Source of the DNA: Meghimatium bilineatum
Taxonomy: Eukaryota; Mollusca; Gastropoda; Stylommatophora; Philomycidae
DNA length: 64,000 nucleotides
Direction of reading: 5' to 3'
Assembly (NCBI GenBank): GCA_034231615.1
Contig: CM067316.1
Span: 30,681,714 to 30,745,713, forward strand
The position numbers and the translations under genes are program-made. Position 1 is the stretch's first letter; each line of letters begins with the position of its first letter. Of this stretch, positions 29,250-41,939 are shown piece by piece. Below the pieces are notes generated by a model. The model did not search any database. It saw nothing but the letters and a program-made list of their open reading frames with translations, and was not told the DNA's origin.

Positions 29250-30530
29250 ATTGTTCTTCTTGATGGAATGCAAGCTAGAGGTCAGGATGATGGAGAGTTA
29301 TCTGAAACGTTTCCTGTCTCAAATGGAGTAAAACAAGGATGTGTATTAGCACCTACCATATTTAGCATCATGTTCTCTGCTATGTTGGATGATGCTTTCA
29401 GAGATCTAGACCTGGGTGTAAACATCACCTATCGCATAAACAGAAAATTGTTAAACCATCGGCGGCTTCGAGCAAAAACCAAAGTTAAATCAGACACAAT
29501 CAGTGATCTTCTATTTGCTGATGACTGTGCCCTAAATGCCAACTCTGAGGCTGATCTACATTGTATTATAGACAGATTCTCCAAAGCCTGTACCAACTTT
29601 GGGCTTACCATTAACACAGAGAAAACAGAAGTCATGTTACAACCAGCACTTGGCAAAAGCTATCTCGAGCCCTGCATAAAGTAAATGGTGTAGCGCTGAA
29701 ATTTGTGAATAGATTCACACATCTAGGCAGTACGTTATCACAAAATGCCAACGTTGATGATAAGTGTATACAAGGATCGCCAAAGCAATCAGTACTTTCG
29801 GCAGATTGTGCGCACATTTTTTACGTAGAAATGGCATTAACCTACAGACTAAGCTGAAAGTTTACAGAGCAGTGGTACTTCCAGTGCTGCTATACGCTAG
29901 TGAAACATGGACTGTGTATAGACGTCATGTGAAAAAAACTCAATCATTTTCATACAAATTGTCTCAACAAAGTTATGAACATCAATTGGCAAGACAAGAT
30001 TCCAGATACCACTGTCCTTGATAGAGCTGGTATCCCAAGCATTGACACGATCCTAATGCAGACACAGATTCGTTGGGCAGGTCATTTGGTGCGTATGCCA
30101 GACCATATTTGGCGTCTGCCAAAGATACTTCTCTATGGTGAGCTAGAAAAGGGTATATGATCTCAAGGTGGCCAAAGGAAGCGCTACAAGGACTCGATAA
30201 AGAACTCACTGAAAGCCTTTGAAATAGACCACGATACATTGGAAGAACTTTAACAAAATAGTTCTACATGGCGTTCTAAAATAAAAAAAGAGCTCATCAT
30301 CTTGTGAAAAGAAGAGAAATTCAACAGCTCAACAGCGGAGAGCAGCTAGAAAGTCACGGATAGACCAATATCCGTCTACTGTCGTCATTCCATGTCCAAA
30401 CTGTTCAAGGACATTTACAGCTCGAATAGTGCTCATTAGCCATCTACGAACTCATAATCAAGGACATAGCGAAAATTGAATTTTCAAAAGTGGATGTAAC
30501 AAATGGCCATCATCACTTGTGATGGACGAA
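29250..30530 (+). pseudogene. Zinc-finger-tailed LINE, copy 2 (RT palm to 3' UTR)
   Basis: RT starts mid-domain at GMQARGQDDGE and contains NGVKQGCVLAPTIFSIMFSA and the catalytic palm LLFADDCALNA (near 29508), with a complete FADD. The frame breaks at about 29660. It then continues in other frames through LKVYRAVVLPVLLYASETW, the KIPDTTVLDRAG block and a C-terminal finger region in which the second cysteine and other residues are kept. The 3' UTR ends near 30530. The element is 5'-truncated and inactive. It matches the tail at 10205-10745 and the 3' UTR scrap at 42079. Confidence 0.75.
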
Positions 30531-30539
30531 CAACACATT

Positions 30540-31400
30540 GTTCTTCTGAATGGCTCTTTTGGTCTACCACCTGCTCTTTTGCCTGTAGGTATCCATTCAA
30601 GAGATTGGTGGTGTATTCTGTTGGTGTCTGCGCGTAGGACATTCCCGATGTAGGACCAACAGCGTTTTCTGATAACATCTGTGATGCAATATTTATGTGT
30701 CTCTTCTCTGATTTTATCATTCGATTTGAATTCACTCCAATGGGTATTAGTTATCCTACGAAGACATTTGTTCTCGAAACTCAGTAATTTCTTTTCTGAA
30801 GATAAAGAGCTTTTCCAGCTCTCACATCCATGTGATAGCACCGGAATAACGCAGGAATTAAATAAGCGCATTTTCGTGCGTGTCTGATTGACTTTGACTT
30901 CCAGATATTAGACAGTCTGTTAAATGCACTTGATGCTAAGGCAATGCGAGTTGTAATTTCTGGCATCACATCACCGTCGAGTGTTAATTTCCTTCCTAGA
31001 TAAGAGAATTTGTGTACTTTTTCAAGTTGTTGTCCATTCGGTGAATTGGTAGAGTCCATAATTATTGTTTTTGATGAATTAATTTGGAGACCTATTTGTC
31101 CCGCGATTGGTTTTAATCTATCAATTTTTGTTTGTGCATGTTTTCACTCAATAGTGCAAGATCATCGGAAAAATCCAGGTTTTTTAATGTGTTTTATTTA
31201 TCCATTTGATTCATAAATTTGTGTAGGATGTGCTTTTTCTCATTACCTAGTCAATTGCGATATTGAATAGTAATGATGACATAGGGCAGCCTTTTTTTAA
31301 CACCAGTAATCACAGGGAACCATTCTGAATTGCCTTTTTCTGTTCTAACACATTTTTAGTTGGTATAGAATGATTTTTCACATTTATATATTTGTTTTGG
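30540..31400 (-). pseudogene. LINE RT fragment, minus strand, copy 1 of a second family
   Basis: Minus frames from 31400 to 30540 show KKGCPMSSLLFNIAID, then FSYLGRKLTLDG, VIPVLSHGCESWKSSL, ENKCLRRITNT and GGRPKEPFRRTM, the RT palm-to-C-terminus of an L2/RTE-like LINE. It is related to 43300-47035. Multiple frameshifts. It abuts the 3' UTR of the plus-strand LINE at about 30535. Confidence 0.65.
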
Positions 31401-31463
31401 AATCCGTATATTTAAAACATTTCCCAACGGGATGGTCGATGGATACTGTCGATACTGAGGAGC

Positions 31464-32345
31464 TTATCTGAGTTCTAGATACTGAGGGCGAAAACGTCTT
31501 GGTAACGCGTCACCACTCCCTACACGACGTTCCTGTATTCCGGTTCCACCTCCAACTGCCCCAGCAATGTCTCCAGGCTCTCTGCGACGTATGGATCCTT
31601 TCTTTGTCTCTGTTGAACCGGCGTGTGTGTGCTGTTGCATCAACACGCGTCTTACCTCCTCGTAGCCTCTCTCCTCAGTAGAAACCACCAGCTCGAATCT
31701 TTCTCCCCTTTCTATCTTTATGGCTCTCCCGGTATTGTTGACCATTAGTATGGGGAGCCTGCACTATTCGTCTAACTTGGCAACTCTGTCTATCCCCTCT
31801 AATTCTGGCTCATCGTCCACTTTGAAACCCGCAATGGCCGTAGTCCATATCTCCTTCTCCGGGGTGTGGTTTGGACCGACCGTAACTTCGGCAACTATCA
31901 AATTCATCGACTGAGGTTTGCATACAGTTTCTCTGACTGACCGTGCTATGTTATCGATATCTAATTCGTCAACCAAGTCCCAGGATCTCTCCTCCCATTT
32001 CTAGTTGCGGCACGTCTTACCTTACGTTCGCTTTTGTCCTGTATAGAAGGTCTCTGTCGAGTATCAGATTCTGGTGTGACAATTTGACTATCCGGAAGTC
32101 GTGTAGGTACCCCACATCGCTATGTGTATTTCCGCCCGAACCGACCCATCACTCTAGGAGCCATCCGGTTACTGTCTATAAAGGAGCCAATTCCCCGTCA
32201 AAACTTACTGTGGCCCTGATTTCTTGGTATAGTTGGGAGCTCATCAGAGTGACCTCCGCTCCAGTAGGTATCACTATCTGTAGCCGTTCATTAACATCTG
32301 TGGTGTGACAGTTTGTCCCCAACGGAAAATAGTACATTCATTTGA
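31464..32345 (-). pseudogene. Aspartic protease and linker of a gypsy-like LTR element
   Basis: The minus strand carries TGAEVTLMSSQLYQEI (near 32270), the flap side of a retropepsin, with proline in place of the catalytic aspartate (IPTGA instead of DTGA). The second half (GYLHDFRI, NLILDRDLLYR) is in another frame. The pol linker follows: ELDIDNIARSVRETV (31976-31764) and then VNNTGRAIKIERGERFELVV (31745-31464). Reverse transcriptase and integrase are absent; the sequence runs into LINE DNA at about 31400. Clearly degenerate. Confidence 0.6.
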
Positions 32346-34225
32346 TATGATAAACACAGAAGGTCCAACTCTGGCTGCTCTAACATAACACAATAGTTTA
32401 TTTACAAGTCACAATACTACTATGGCAATAACAATAATCTGGCCAGGCATTTCGTGCATTGTAAGTCTTACATCGAAGACTACATATGATGATATTCTAC
32501 TGTATATTCTAAAGACTATCTAGATCTGGCAGCTATCACACTTCGAACTTCCAACAATTTCGGAAACTGCGACTTAGACTTTACCTAGGGAGCCTGACTA
32601 TTTGCTCTATGTCCTAACTCTGGGCTTTGACTTCTGGCAGATCCAAACATTAAGTGTTTCAGTTCACCTCCAAGGGTGATAACAAGTCTCTCCTGCTACG
32701 GGTCTCCAACAAAACTAAGTTCAAGTCTCAAACAACGAGTCTGTTCGGCTCTATGGCACAGCACCGGGTCTCTAAAACCCAACTCCGGACTCTAACCCAC
32801 GTCCCTCTAAATGGCATGCCATTCAGACCTGACTGACTGACTGACCGACTACAGGCCTGACTCAACTAACCCAACTAACTCAACTCTCCTGATCCGCTCA
32901 TCTAACCCCTCTAAGTGAAGTCAGAAACATCATATTTAATGTTGAAAGATATCTCCACTCTCTTTTGAATCAAAACAGCCAATCCGTCTGGCTCTTTCGT
33001 CCAACCAGAAGGTTTCACTAAATCTTGACACAAATCCTTAATTCTCAACCTGTTAATTTCAAAAGGTTATCAATCGGCCATTTGCATTTTAGTCTAGCCG
33101 AGTCTAAATTCTCTAGCGCTACTTCAACAGACAAATACTGGTCATGTCTCTCATTTCGAAACTTCACTGACTCGGATTATCACAACTCACATTATATAGT
33201 CTTCTGCCATTTCCCTAGGATGCCGGTTTTCTTGACACCTATTCGCTTAATCCAACTTCATCTTATCCTACTTATCCAACTAAATAAACTATCCTACTTC
33301 ATCCAAGTGACTATCAACTAAACTTTTTCATTCCGGAATATCCTTCAACAAGGCGACGGCACGACTGTAATAAGGTAATTTCCACCAATTCTCTGGTCAT
33401 CTGTCAATCTCAGCATGACTGACTACGAAACCTGTGCGGGTTTCGTTTCACACCTCACATTATACAGTCGTCTACTATTTCCATAGGATACCGATTTTAT
33501 TTACACCTATTCGCTTATTCTATCTCCTATTTCGTCCAAGTGACTATCAATTTCACTTTTCCATTCAGGAATATCTATCACAGATAAGACGGCAAGACTG
33601 TAATAAATTAATTGCCACCAATTTTCTGGTCATCAATTAGTAAGATCTCTCCCCTTTCTGTATAATGGTTTGTTTACAGGGAACAGTGTGTAGGCACAAT
33701 AGTACATGATAGCCTCCCATCTTTCTTCCTCTCCGCATTATTTTTCCCACTCACGGATTCGTTTGATGTCGACCTCTAACTCTGTGTCACGCCTATCTGC
33801 CTGCCAGAACTGTTCCTCGTGACTGTCCTCTGGAGTCGTTTCGTCTGCCGTCCGTCCTTCTGTCACTTCAAGAGGTCGCGAGGAGAGATCTCATCTCTGT
33901 GACTACCCACGTTCTTCTACTTGGTTTCTTCAAGTTTGTTTCTCTCCCTTCCGATTTTTGTCGATTGATGCCATGGCCTTCTTCTCTCTCACGACTCTCG
34001 TTTCGTCCTTCTTTACCGATTCAATTCTAAGCCCATGGCTGTGATTTTTCCTTCCTTTCTCCGTGTCCTTCCTCCCATGCGTGATCTCTGCCGTCCTTAC
34101 ATCAATTATCTCTATTTTGTTTTAATTTTTCCTCACAGTTTCCTCCACTACAACATCATTTGAGTTGAACAGACGGTGAGCTACACTCAAACAACGCTTG
34201 TCGGTGTCGCCACTTATAGGTGACA
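32306..34225 (-). other. Non-coding block between gag and protease remnants; possible LTR
   Basis: Read on the minus strand the block could start TGTCACCTATAAG and end AACTGTCACA, compatible with an LTR of about 1.9 kb. The plus strand near 32390 has TTTATTTAC typical of a reversed polyadenylation region. No second copy and no target duplication were found, so this stays tentative. Confidence 0.3.
33181..33638. repeat. Diverged tandem duplication of about 230 bp
   Basis: Segment 33181-33410 (CTCACATTATATAGTC, ACACCTATTCGCTTA, CCACCAATTCTCTGGTCATC) is repeated at 33449-33638 with about 80% identity and small deletions. Confidence 0.75.
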
Positions 34226-34442
34226 AAAGAAAAATTGCTACGCCGGTTTCTCCTCCTGTCCCACGGGACCACTACCCATTCGATCTGTTCGAACATCCAC
34301 AACACATTTTTTTTACATCGTAATTTGAATTTTTCTTTCCTAATCTGGCAACAAAACGTTTTCTCGGTCCCCCCGTGGCCTCTTCTTCTCTCTCCTGGCC
34401 ACTACTCCGATCTTACCCACGTTTACTTCTCTACGTTTGGGT

Positions 34443-35000
34443 TCATATACTGGGATCTGCACTGGTAGACCCATATCGCTGAGCGGAACTCCCGCTTCTC
34501 AAATTCCAGGTATTTTTCACGATTTCAGTCCTCTCGCGGTGTCTTAGTCCTCGAGTGCCCTGAACAGGTCCTCCTCCCACTAGCACTCTCTTGTGAGGTG
34601 GCCGACTTTTCCGCAATTGTGGTATCTTCTGTCTCTCACGTTTTCCACGTTCCTCTTTCCTCCGACTCCAATTGTTCCTCCCAAGGGGTCTGCCTTCTCC
34701 CGGCTGATTTGATTGGTCCGCTCTCTCTACCCTATCTGAGTTCCTCTCTTGTGTTTCCAAGCCAATTCTGTACTCTACCCACTTGCTGGAACGCTCCTTC
34801 TTCGAAGCTATTTGAATGACGCCCTCTAGTGTATTGGATTCTACCTCTAACAGGTAACGTATAATCCCCCTGGCTTCAACCCGTTCACAAATAGTGCAGC
34901 AGTTGTCTTCCAACTCCCCTTCTTCAACCTCTTCCGGGAACACCTCTTCATTATGGTACAAACGAACATAGAAGGTATCGCAGAGAAAGGGATTAAGAGA
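34443..35000 (-). pseudogene. Gag C-terminal region with zinc-knuckle remnant, second LTR element
   Basis: A 172-codon minus frame (34961-34443) contains the acidic capsid end FPEEVEEGELEDNCC and IQIASKKERSSKWVEYRIG. The latter matches the gag at 3713-4504 (LAQTKERTNKWIEFRLG), so the two LTR elements are related. In a different frame at about 34610-34570 lies YHNCGKVGHLTREC, a CCHC zinc knuckle in which the first cysteine is tyrosine. 5' part missing (starts near 35000). Inactive. Confidence 0.65.
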
Positions 35001-35706
35001 ATGGAAGAAGTATGAAGAAAGGTACAGTCAGAGTGCGTAGTGGCGAGCCGGTGAGAGCCTCGAAAAATGGCAGATATATGCCACATTTGGAGGGAGCGCA
35101 GAGAAGACACTACAATAACGGAGGGAAGCACAATTTGAATGTTTCAATAATCAGATATCGTAGTATTAGGAGATTATGTACAAAGGTACGACCTCACTAA
35201 TATTAAGACAGACTCTCCACAGGTCCAGAGCACATCATAGCGAGGCTCAATCATGATAGCGAGGCTCAAAATCTTATCTTAATGCATCGAGGAGGAAATT
35301 AATATATATAAACATAAATGGATTCACTCCTGCAATAGATTTTGGCAATAGTACTAAAGTAAAACACAAGGTCTTGATTCTTGATTAGAAACTAGCTTCA
35401 CGGCACGTGGGGCATTCCCATAGGTGATCGTCCTCTGTTCCGGCAACCATCCCAGTGTATGTAGACTCCAGTCCCAGTCAGGTGTTAATTACGTGATCTT
35501 CGGGGCCTTCCAGATAAATGATTTTCCTGAGCATTTAAAAAAATTACAACACATACAACAGTATTGGTTTATCTTATATTGTCACAAATACATATAAATA
35601 CAAATGTTTACACATACAGGCATAAGAATAATTGCACTTAATGTCACCACAACTAGTTTAGTTTGTTCCTGCTCGTAAACCACCTGGAACTTGTAAACTG
35701 TTGATA
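35001..35706. other. No confident feature
   Basis: A direct repeat of an 18-bp phrase (ATAGCGAGGCTCAA) lies at 35237-35270. Otherwise no coding or mobile-element signal. Confidence 0.4.
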
Positions 35707-36275
35707 GGTAAATACGAAGTATATAATAAAGGTTACTGAATATAGCCTATCTATCACTATAAATAAATATGAAATAGCAATAAAACAAAAACAAAACCAA
35801 TTTTCAAGTTGTCGGTCCTATTCGGACTTTGTCAAGAAACACAAACCAACACAACACAAGACAACACAACTGTAAAAATACAACAATGCAATGACTTGGA
35901 CAATGGCTTCCCTGCAAAATCCATTGTCAAAGTGGCCATTTTGTCCCTTTTTGAGATTAGTTGCAAAATTAGGTGCTTTCAAGTGCAGACAGTTTTCGGT
36001 TTGGGAAAAATTAATGAATTTGAAATGCAAAGTATCAAGAATAGGGGATGAAATGCAAGAAGAAGAGGGTAGGGCGGGAAATAAAAGGGAAAATATAGAG
36101 AAAGAAATTAGTACCAGGGGGGGGGGACTACATATAGATACAGAGAACATACAAATGTGCAAGGAAGAATAGCATTAGATAACATGTGGAATGTATTTAC
36201 ATAAAAATATATACAAATCAGCATAAATATATATACATACACAAATAACTATATATATATATACACACACACACC

Positions 36276-36415
<140 letters not shown>

Positions 36416-36460
36416 TATATACACACATATATACATATACATATATATATACACACATAC

Positions 36461-36505
<45 letters not shown>

Positions 36506-37406
36506 TATAAAAAATATACATACAAATACAAGTATACTAGGAACAAGTATATATTGAACAAATAATACATATACAGACAAATATTCTAGGGAACACTCAC
36601 ACAAGTATATATCTAACAAAATCAATACATAGATATAAGAAAGATACCCACACAAAATTCATAAGCATGTAAATATATCCGAACAAAAATATGGATTCAC
36701 ACAAGAATATGTGTACATAATGATACAAAATAAGCATCAACATAAAAACTTATACATGTATCCACATAAAACTTTTCTTATATTAAAAAATATAACATAA
36801 ACATTCGCACACATAGATATATATAAATTTATTTCAATACACATTCGTGCACATGAAGATATTCACATGTATTACAACAACACAAGAATATGTACACATA
36901 CAAATGTGTGACCCAAAGTAACTGTATGGATACATAGAACCATGTATTATGGGGTCTTACAACCACACGGTATGAACATTAATCACCGTTTTGTTTAGTT
37001 TACCCATCATTCTTTTGTAACCTCTATTCCTATATTCCATTTATTCTTGTTACCGTTTTTTTATGTGTACGCTCAAAAGCAAATATTTTTATGTTTACTA
37101 GATTTCAGTGTACCTGCTGTATATCTTTGTTGTTTCTATTGATTATATTGTATTCCAATATGCCTATTGTTTATGATTATACTCTATTGTGTAACTTTTT
37201 TTCCTCAATCGATTTATGTACGTAAATGTTTTACAGATTGCTACCTAGACATATATATATATGTATTTGTATATGCATATTATTTTACATGGTTCTATGT
37301 ATCCATACAGTTACTTTGGGTCACACATTTGTATGTGTACATATTCTTGTGTTATAGTAATACATGTGAATATCTTCATGTGCACGAATGTGTATCGGAA
37401 GACATC

Positions 37407-37532
<126 letters not shown>

Positions 37533-37723
37533 TTTATGTTATATGTTTTATGTGAGAAAATGTTTATGCGGATGCACGTATAAGTTTTTATGTTGATGCT
37601 TATTTTGTATCATTATGTACATCTATTCTTCTGTGAACCCATATTTTTGTTCGGATATATTTACATGCTTATGCATTTTGTGTGGGTATCTCTCTTATAT
37701 CTATGTATTGATCTTGTTAGTTT

Positions 37724-37951
37724 GTTTATATATATATATATATATTTGTATATATATTTATATATATATATATTGTATATATGTATATATGTATATGTGT
37801 ATGTATGTATGTATATATATGTATGTATATGTGTATGTTTATGTATATATGTATATATATATATGTATATATATGTATGTATATATGTATGTATATGTGT
37901 ATATATATGTATTATACAAACATATATACATATATATGTTTGTGTGTATCT

Positions 37952-37989
<38 letters not shown>

Positions 37990-38072
37990 TATATATATAT
38001 ATATATATATATATTGGTGTGTGTATATATAGTTGTTTGTGTATAAGTATATATATATATATATATATATGT
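37724..38072. repeat. TA/TG-rich compound microsatellite, right arm
   Basis: Alternating (TA)n, TATG and TGTA runs with few interruptions. It corresponds to the (TA)n region of the left arm but is much longer and more mixed. Confidence 0.85.
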
Positions 38073-38585
38073 ATGTTGATTTGTATATATTTTCATGTAA
38101 ATCCATTCTTCGTGCTATCTAATGTTATTCTTCCTTGCACATGTGTATGTTCTCTGTATCTATTTGTAGTCCCCCCGCCCTCTGGGTACTAATTTCTTTC
38201 TCTATCTTTTTCCTTTTGTTTCCCACCCCTACAATCCTTCTCCTCCCCCATTCTTGATACTTTGCATTTCAATATCATTAATTTTTTCCCAAACCCAATT
38301 CTGTCTGCACTTAAACGCACCTAGTTTTGCACCTAATCTAAAAACCTCGACAAAATGGCCACTTTGACAATGTTTTTTGTTGGGAAGCCATTGTCCAAGT
38401 CTATGCATTGTTGTATTTTTATAGTTGTGTTGTCTTAATTGGTTTTGTTTCTTGACAATGGTGCCAATAAGACCGACACGTTAAAAAAATGTCTTTGTTC
38501 TTTGTTTTATTGCCATTTCCTATTTATTTATATTGATAGTTAGGCTATATTCAGTAACCTTTATTATATACTTCGTATTTACCTC

Positions 38586-38970
38586 TTATTTGTCTGGTTA
38601 CTGTGGAACTTTCCATTTCGTCGGACATCCTCCGATATTTTGGTTATTTATAAACTGTGGATATCTGAATTTAAAAGTTGTGAATAAAAATTAGAATATC
38701 AGAAATAAGAGAATGTAAATCTAATCATAAACATTTCTCCTTATGTGGAAAGTAGCATTGAACAACATTTTCTTATGTAGACCTCTTTCTTAACAAACAT
38801 ATTGTGTGGTAAAATCATGCAGCCTGAAGACGGGATTGCACCGCTCCACGAATGGCAGCTTAATTCTGTGACTGTAGGCATAACATCAGCATGTTTTTTG
38901 TTTCTTGTACTGCCTATGAGATAAGACAATGAAACCAGGACACAAGCGTCGATATATTCATTTTTTTAAT
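38586..38970. other. Unassigned, contains a short dispersed repeat
   Basis: Positions 38590-38652 match 22310-22380. The remainder has no recognised feature. Confidence 0.45.
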
Positions 38971-39158
38971 CTGCAACAACATAATGACATACATACGTAG
39001 GCGTACATGTTTTTTCATCTGCAACAGCATAATGACATACATACGTAGGCGTAAATGTTTTTTCATCTTCAACAACATAATGACATACATACGAAGGCGT
39101 AAATGTTTTTTCATCTGCAACAACATAATGACATACATACGTAGGCTTAAATGTTTTT
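38971..39158. repeat. Four 48-bp tandem repeats
   Basis: Units starting CTGCAACAACATAATGACAT at 38971, 39019, 39067 and 39115 have few mismatches. The hAT element at 39165 is inserted at the end of the last unit. Confidence 0.9.
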
Positions 39159-41626
39159 AATGAGTAGGGCTCGGATTTTTATGACCTAAAAATCCTGAAA
39201 TATAACATGAAAATATGACCTAAAATATGCCGAAATATGACCATAAGGTTTTTCTCATTTATGAACAACAAAAAAACGCAAATTATTATTGTTTGCATGT
39301 TTTACGCATTACATAGTAGTCATAGTACCTACATAGTAGTAATACTTAACAAAGCATGTACAAAAACACTTACCACATTTATTCCTCAGTTTTCATTGTT
39401 TGTACAATTGCAACCGACAACAACATGCATTTTTAGAGTTTCAAATTTGAACGATCGTCGATTGTCACTGAGAATTGTTTTATATTTTGAAAAACTTCGT
39501 TCTACATCACATGATGTCACAGGGGCAAATCTAAATAATATCAGATCATTTGCTGAAAGTTCAGGTTCATCCTCTTGAAATGTTGCATGTTTACCACTAA
39601 GTATGTCTGCAATTTTGCACAATGAGAAATAACCAGAATTTCTATGAAGAACACTTTCTAATTTTACTTTAATCCTGTTGCTTACTTCACCACGTGATCC
39701 ATTTAATTCTGTTTGAATTTGTTTCACAATATCTAATGCATCATAAAGTGCAGTCCCTTCGCTTTCCAGACGTTTTATTGCTTTTGAAATTGCCGAAAAG
39801 TTTGACTTTGTATAAGTCAGATTTTGTGATAGTCTGGTAGAAAATAAGCTTTGCACTGCTTGTATTGATGTTGCGTCGTCTTTGTCTAGGGCATTAAATA
39901 TTTTAATTAGTGTTGAATAGTTGTCACAGTAATACTTTACAGCGTCCAGCCATGTACCCCAACGTGTAAGGATAGGTTGTCGAGGAAGTGGTAGTTGAGG
40001 AGCTTCTTCTTTGAATTTTTGTACTCGAAGAGGAACCTTGATGAATATTTTTTTCCCATTTGAAATAAGCTTGTCCACATCAGGAAAATTACCTCGAACT
40101 TCCTCAGCTACTCGATGCAGTGCATGAGCAAGGCAAGTAATATGGATCAATTTCGGGTAGAGAATTTGAAGTCCTTTAGCAGCCTTTTTCATATAGGGAG
40201 CAGCATCTGTTATTAATAGAAGGATATTATTTCTTTCTATTCCATTTGGCCACAACAGCTTCATGGAATTCTCAAATAGAACAGCTATGGAGGTATGATT
40301 TGTTCTTTCAAGAACTTCACAGTTAAGGACAAATTTTTCTCCTGGTTGATCTCCTTTTAAAGTTCCAACTATAACATTTGCGACAAACCTGCCATCTACA
40401 TCAGTAGTCTTGTCTAAGGAAACCCATATCTTGTTATCTGCAATAGAATTTCTAATTTTATTTAACATGTCCTCATAACATTTGGAGAGATAATTTTTCC
40501 TTAAAGTAGATTCATCTGGGATAGGATGGCTAGTGTATTTCTCCAGAAATTGTCGGAAATATTGATTTTGCAATTTATTTAAAGGGATATTTGATGAAAC
40601 CATCATATGACACAAATCTTTATAAAAACCGGTCTCTGTGTTTCCCGAAGAAGAAGAGGAAGTAGCAGAACATTTTTCAAGTAATAAACTTTGTCTTCCT
40701 TCCATTTTAGAAAGTCTACTTAAACATTTCATATGTTTAGAAGTATTGCAATGTTGTTGCACATTAAACCGTTTTCCAGCTGTAACCTTGACCTCACACA
40801 GTGTACAGTACAATATTTCTCCATCGGTACTAAATACTTTTGAACCAAATTCCTGTACAAATTTACGCAACTTTGCACCATTAGAATTAGACACTTTAGG
40901 CATGGTAAAACAAAGTTATTCCAGTGAATCAACCATAAACAATATAAAATATAACACTATTATTAAGACTATTATATAACTATGAGCTAGAGCACGAGAT
41001 CATGTAGTCACTGTTGCAAATGGAAATTAATAATTGTAAAATACAAATGGGCGCCAAACGGTTTAAATTGAAACTGGAAGTTTTAAGAAATCCAGGAATA
41101 TTCGCTCTTGCCGTTGAAACATTTGAAATTGTTTCCTACAATTTACTTTCGAAACAAAACCCAGAAAATTCTTTTGAAGTATTGAGCTGATGTCACTCCC
41201 TTTTTGATTCTCAGATGCCGACTGACATCAAAGAGTTGACTGATGTCTTCCCTTCCCTACAGTCGCATGAAAGACACACATGCATATTCACTAATATAGC
41301 CACATTCAGAAATATAGCCAATCCTCACAATTTGTCTCTAAACATAGTTTAAGATGTGCTAACATTGATAAGCAAACGGAGTACACCAGAACGTTGAGTA
41401 CACCAGAAAATATGCAAAATATGACCAAAATATGACCTAAATCTCCAATTTCAGGCAAAATATGACCTCATAAAAATGATGGTCAAAATATGCATTTATA
41501 TGACAAATAAAAACAGCTTAAAATTGTTCAGAAATGCTTGAAACATGTAGAAATTAACTTAAAACTGAAAATATGCTTCAGGAAAAAAATAATACATTTC
41601 ATGAAAATCCTAGCCCTTTTAATGAG
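39157..41626 (-). mobile_element. hAT DNA transposon, copy 1 (39165-41618) with TSD TTAATGAG
   Basis: The 8-bp duplication TTAATGAG flanks the element at 39157-39164 and 41619-41626. Terminal inverted repeats start TAGGGCTCGGATTTT on the left and AAGGGCTAGGATTTT on the right (read inward). AT-rich subterminal regions carry many AAAATATGACCT-like words, probable transposase-binding sites. It encodes one full-length transposase on the minus strand. The element is 2,454 bp long and about 98% alike to the copy at 44172-46651, so insertion is recent. Confidence 0.9.
39386..40903 (-). CDS. hAT transposase, complete 505-codon frame
   Basis: The start is ATG at 40903 with a clean frame to 39386. A BED-type zinc finger (C33, C36, H51, H57) gives DNA binding. 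The RNase H-like core shows the hAT landmarks: the first acidic D164 (VSLDKTTD), the second acidic D233 (LITDAAPY), the C257-H260 pair of the all-helical insertion (CLAHALHR), the R314-W315 pair (LTRWGTW) and E468 in DVERSFSKYK. It belongs to the group annotated as CGG-repeat-binding-protein-1-like in animals. The residue after D164 is lysine, while the sister copy has glutamate, so activity may be reduced. Transposase would cut and paste elements with TAGGGC ends. This is the best-preserved enzyme in the window. Confidence 0.85.
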   Translation of the reverse strand: MPKVSNSNGAKLRKFVQEFGSKVFSTDGEILYCTLCEVKVTAGKRFNVQQHCNTSKHMKCLSRLSKMEGRQSLLLEKCSATSSSSSGNTETGFYKDLCHMMVSSNIPLNKLQNQYFRQFLEKYTSHPIPDESTLRKNYLSKCYEDMLNKIRNSIADNKIWVSLDKTTDVDGRFVANVIVGTLKGDQPGEKFVLNCEVLERTNHTSIAVLFENSMKLLWPNGIERNNILLLITDAAPYMKKAAKGLQILYPKLIHITCLAHALHRVAEEVRGNFPDVDKLISNGKKIFIKVPLRVQKFKEEAPQLPLPRQPILTRWGTWLDAVKYYCDNYSTLIKIFNALDKDDATSIQAVQSLFSTRLSQNLTYTKSNFSAISKAIKRLESEGTALYDALDIVKQIQTELNGSRGEVSNRIKVKLESVLHRNSGYFSLCKIADILSGKHATFQEDEPELSANDLILFRFAPVTSCDVERSFSKYKTILSDNRRSFKFETLKMHVVVGCNCTNNEN

Positions 41627-41939
41627 CAACTATTTGTAATTCTTTTTGCTGTCCTTATCGGCTCTTTGGTTACGCATCAGGGGAATAAAGAAATTCCCAC
41701 TTTATAACCTACGAATTTCACTTTTTACATATTTGGTATTACATGCTAGACAGAAATGAGATAGGAGTCTATATTTTCTTCATGATTCTTAACTCATCAC
41801 GGATCAACGTCAAATTTGCTGTCTATTGGGGTTTTTTTTTACAGATTTAGGATAATTGTATTGTGCTGGATCAACAAAAAATTAGTTTTGCTCAATCAGG
41901 TCAGCTTTTTAACTAGCACCACATGATGTTGTTTTTTTA
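41627..41939. other. No feature recognised
   Basis: AT-rich DNA between the hAT element and the pseudogene. Confidence 0.4.

Noticed and set aside
32306-34225. A 1.9-kb LTR of the second retroelement
   Set aside because: TG..CA ends can be found but neither a second copy nor a target duplication is visible; kept only as a tentative region.
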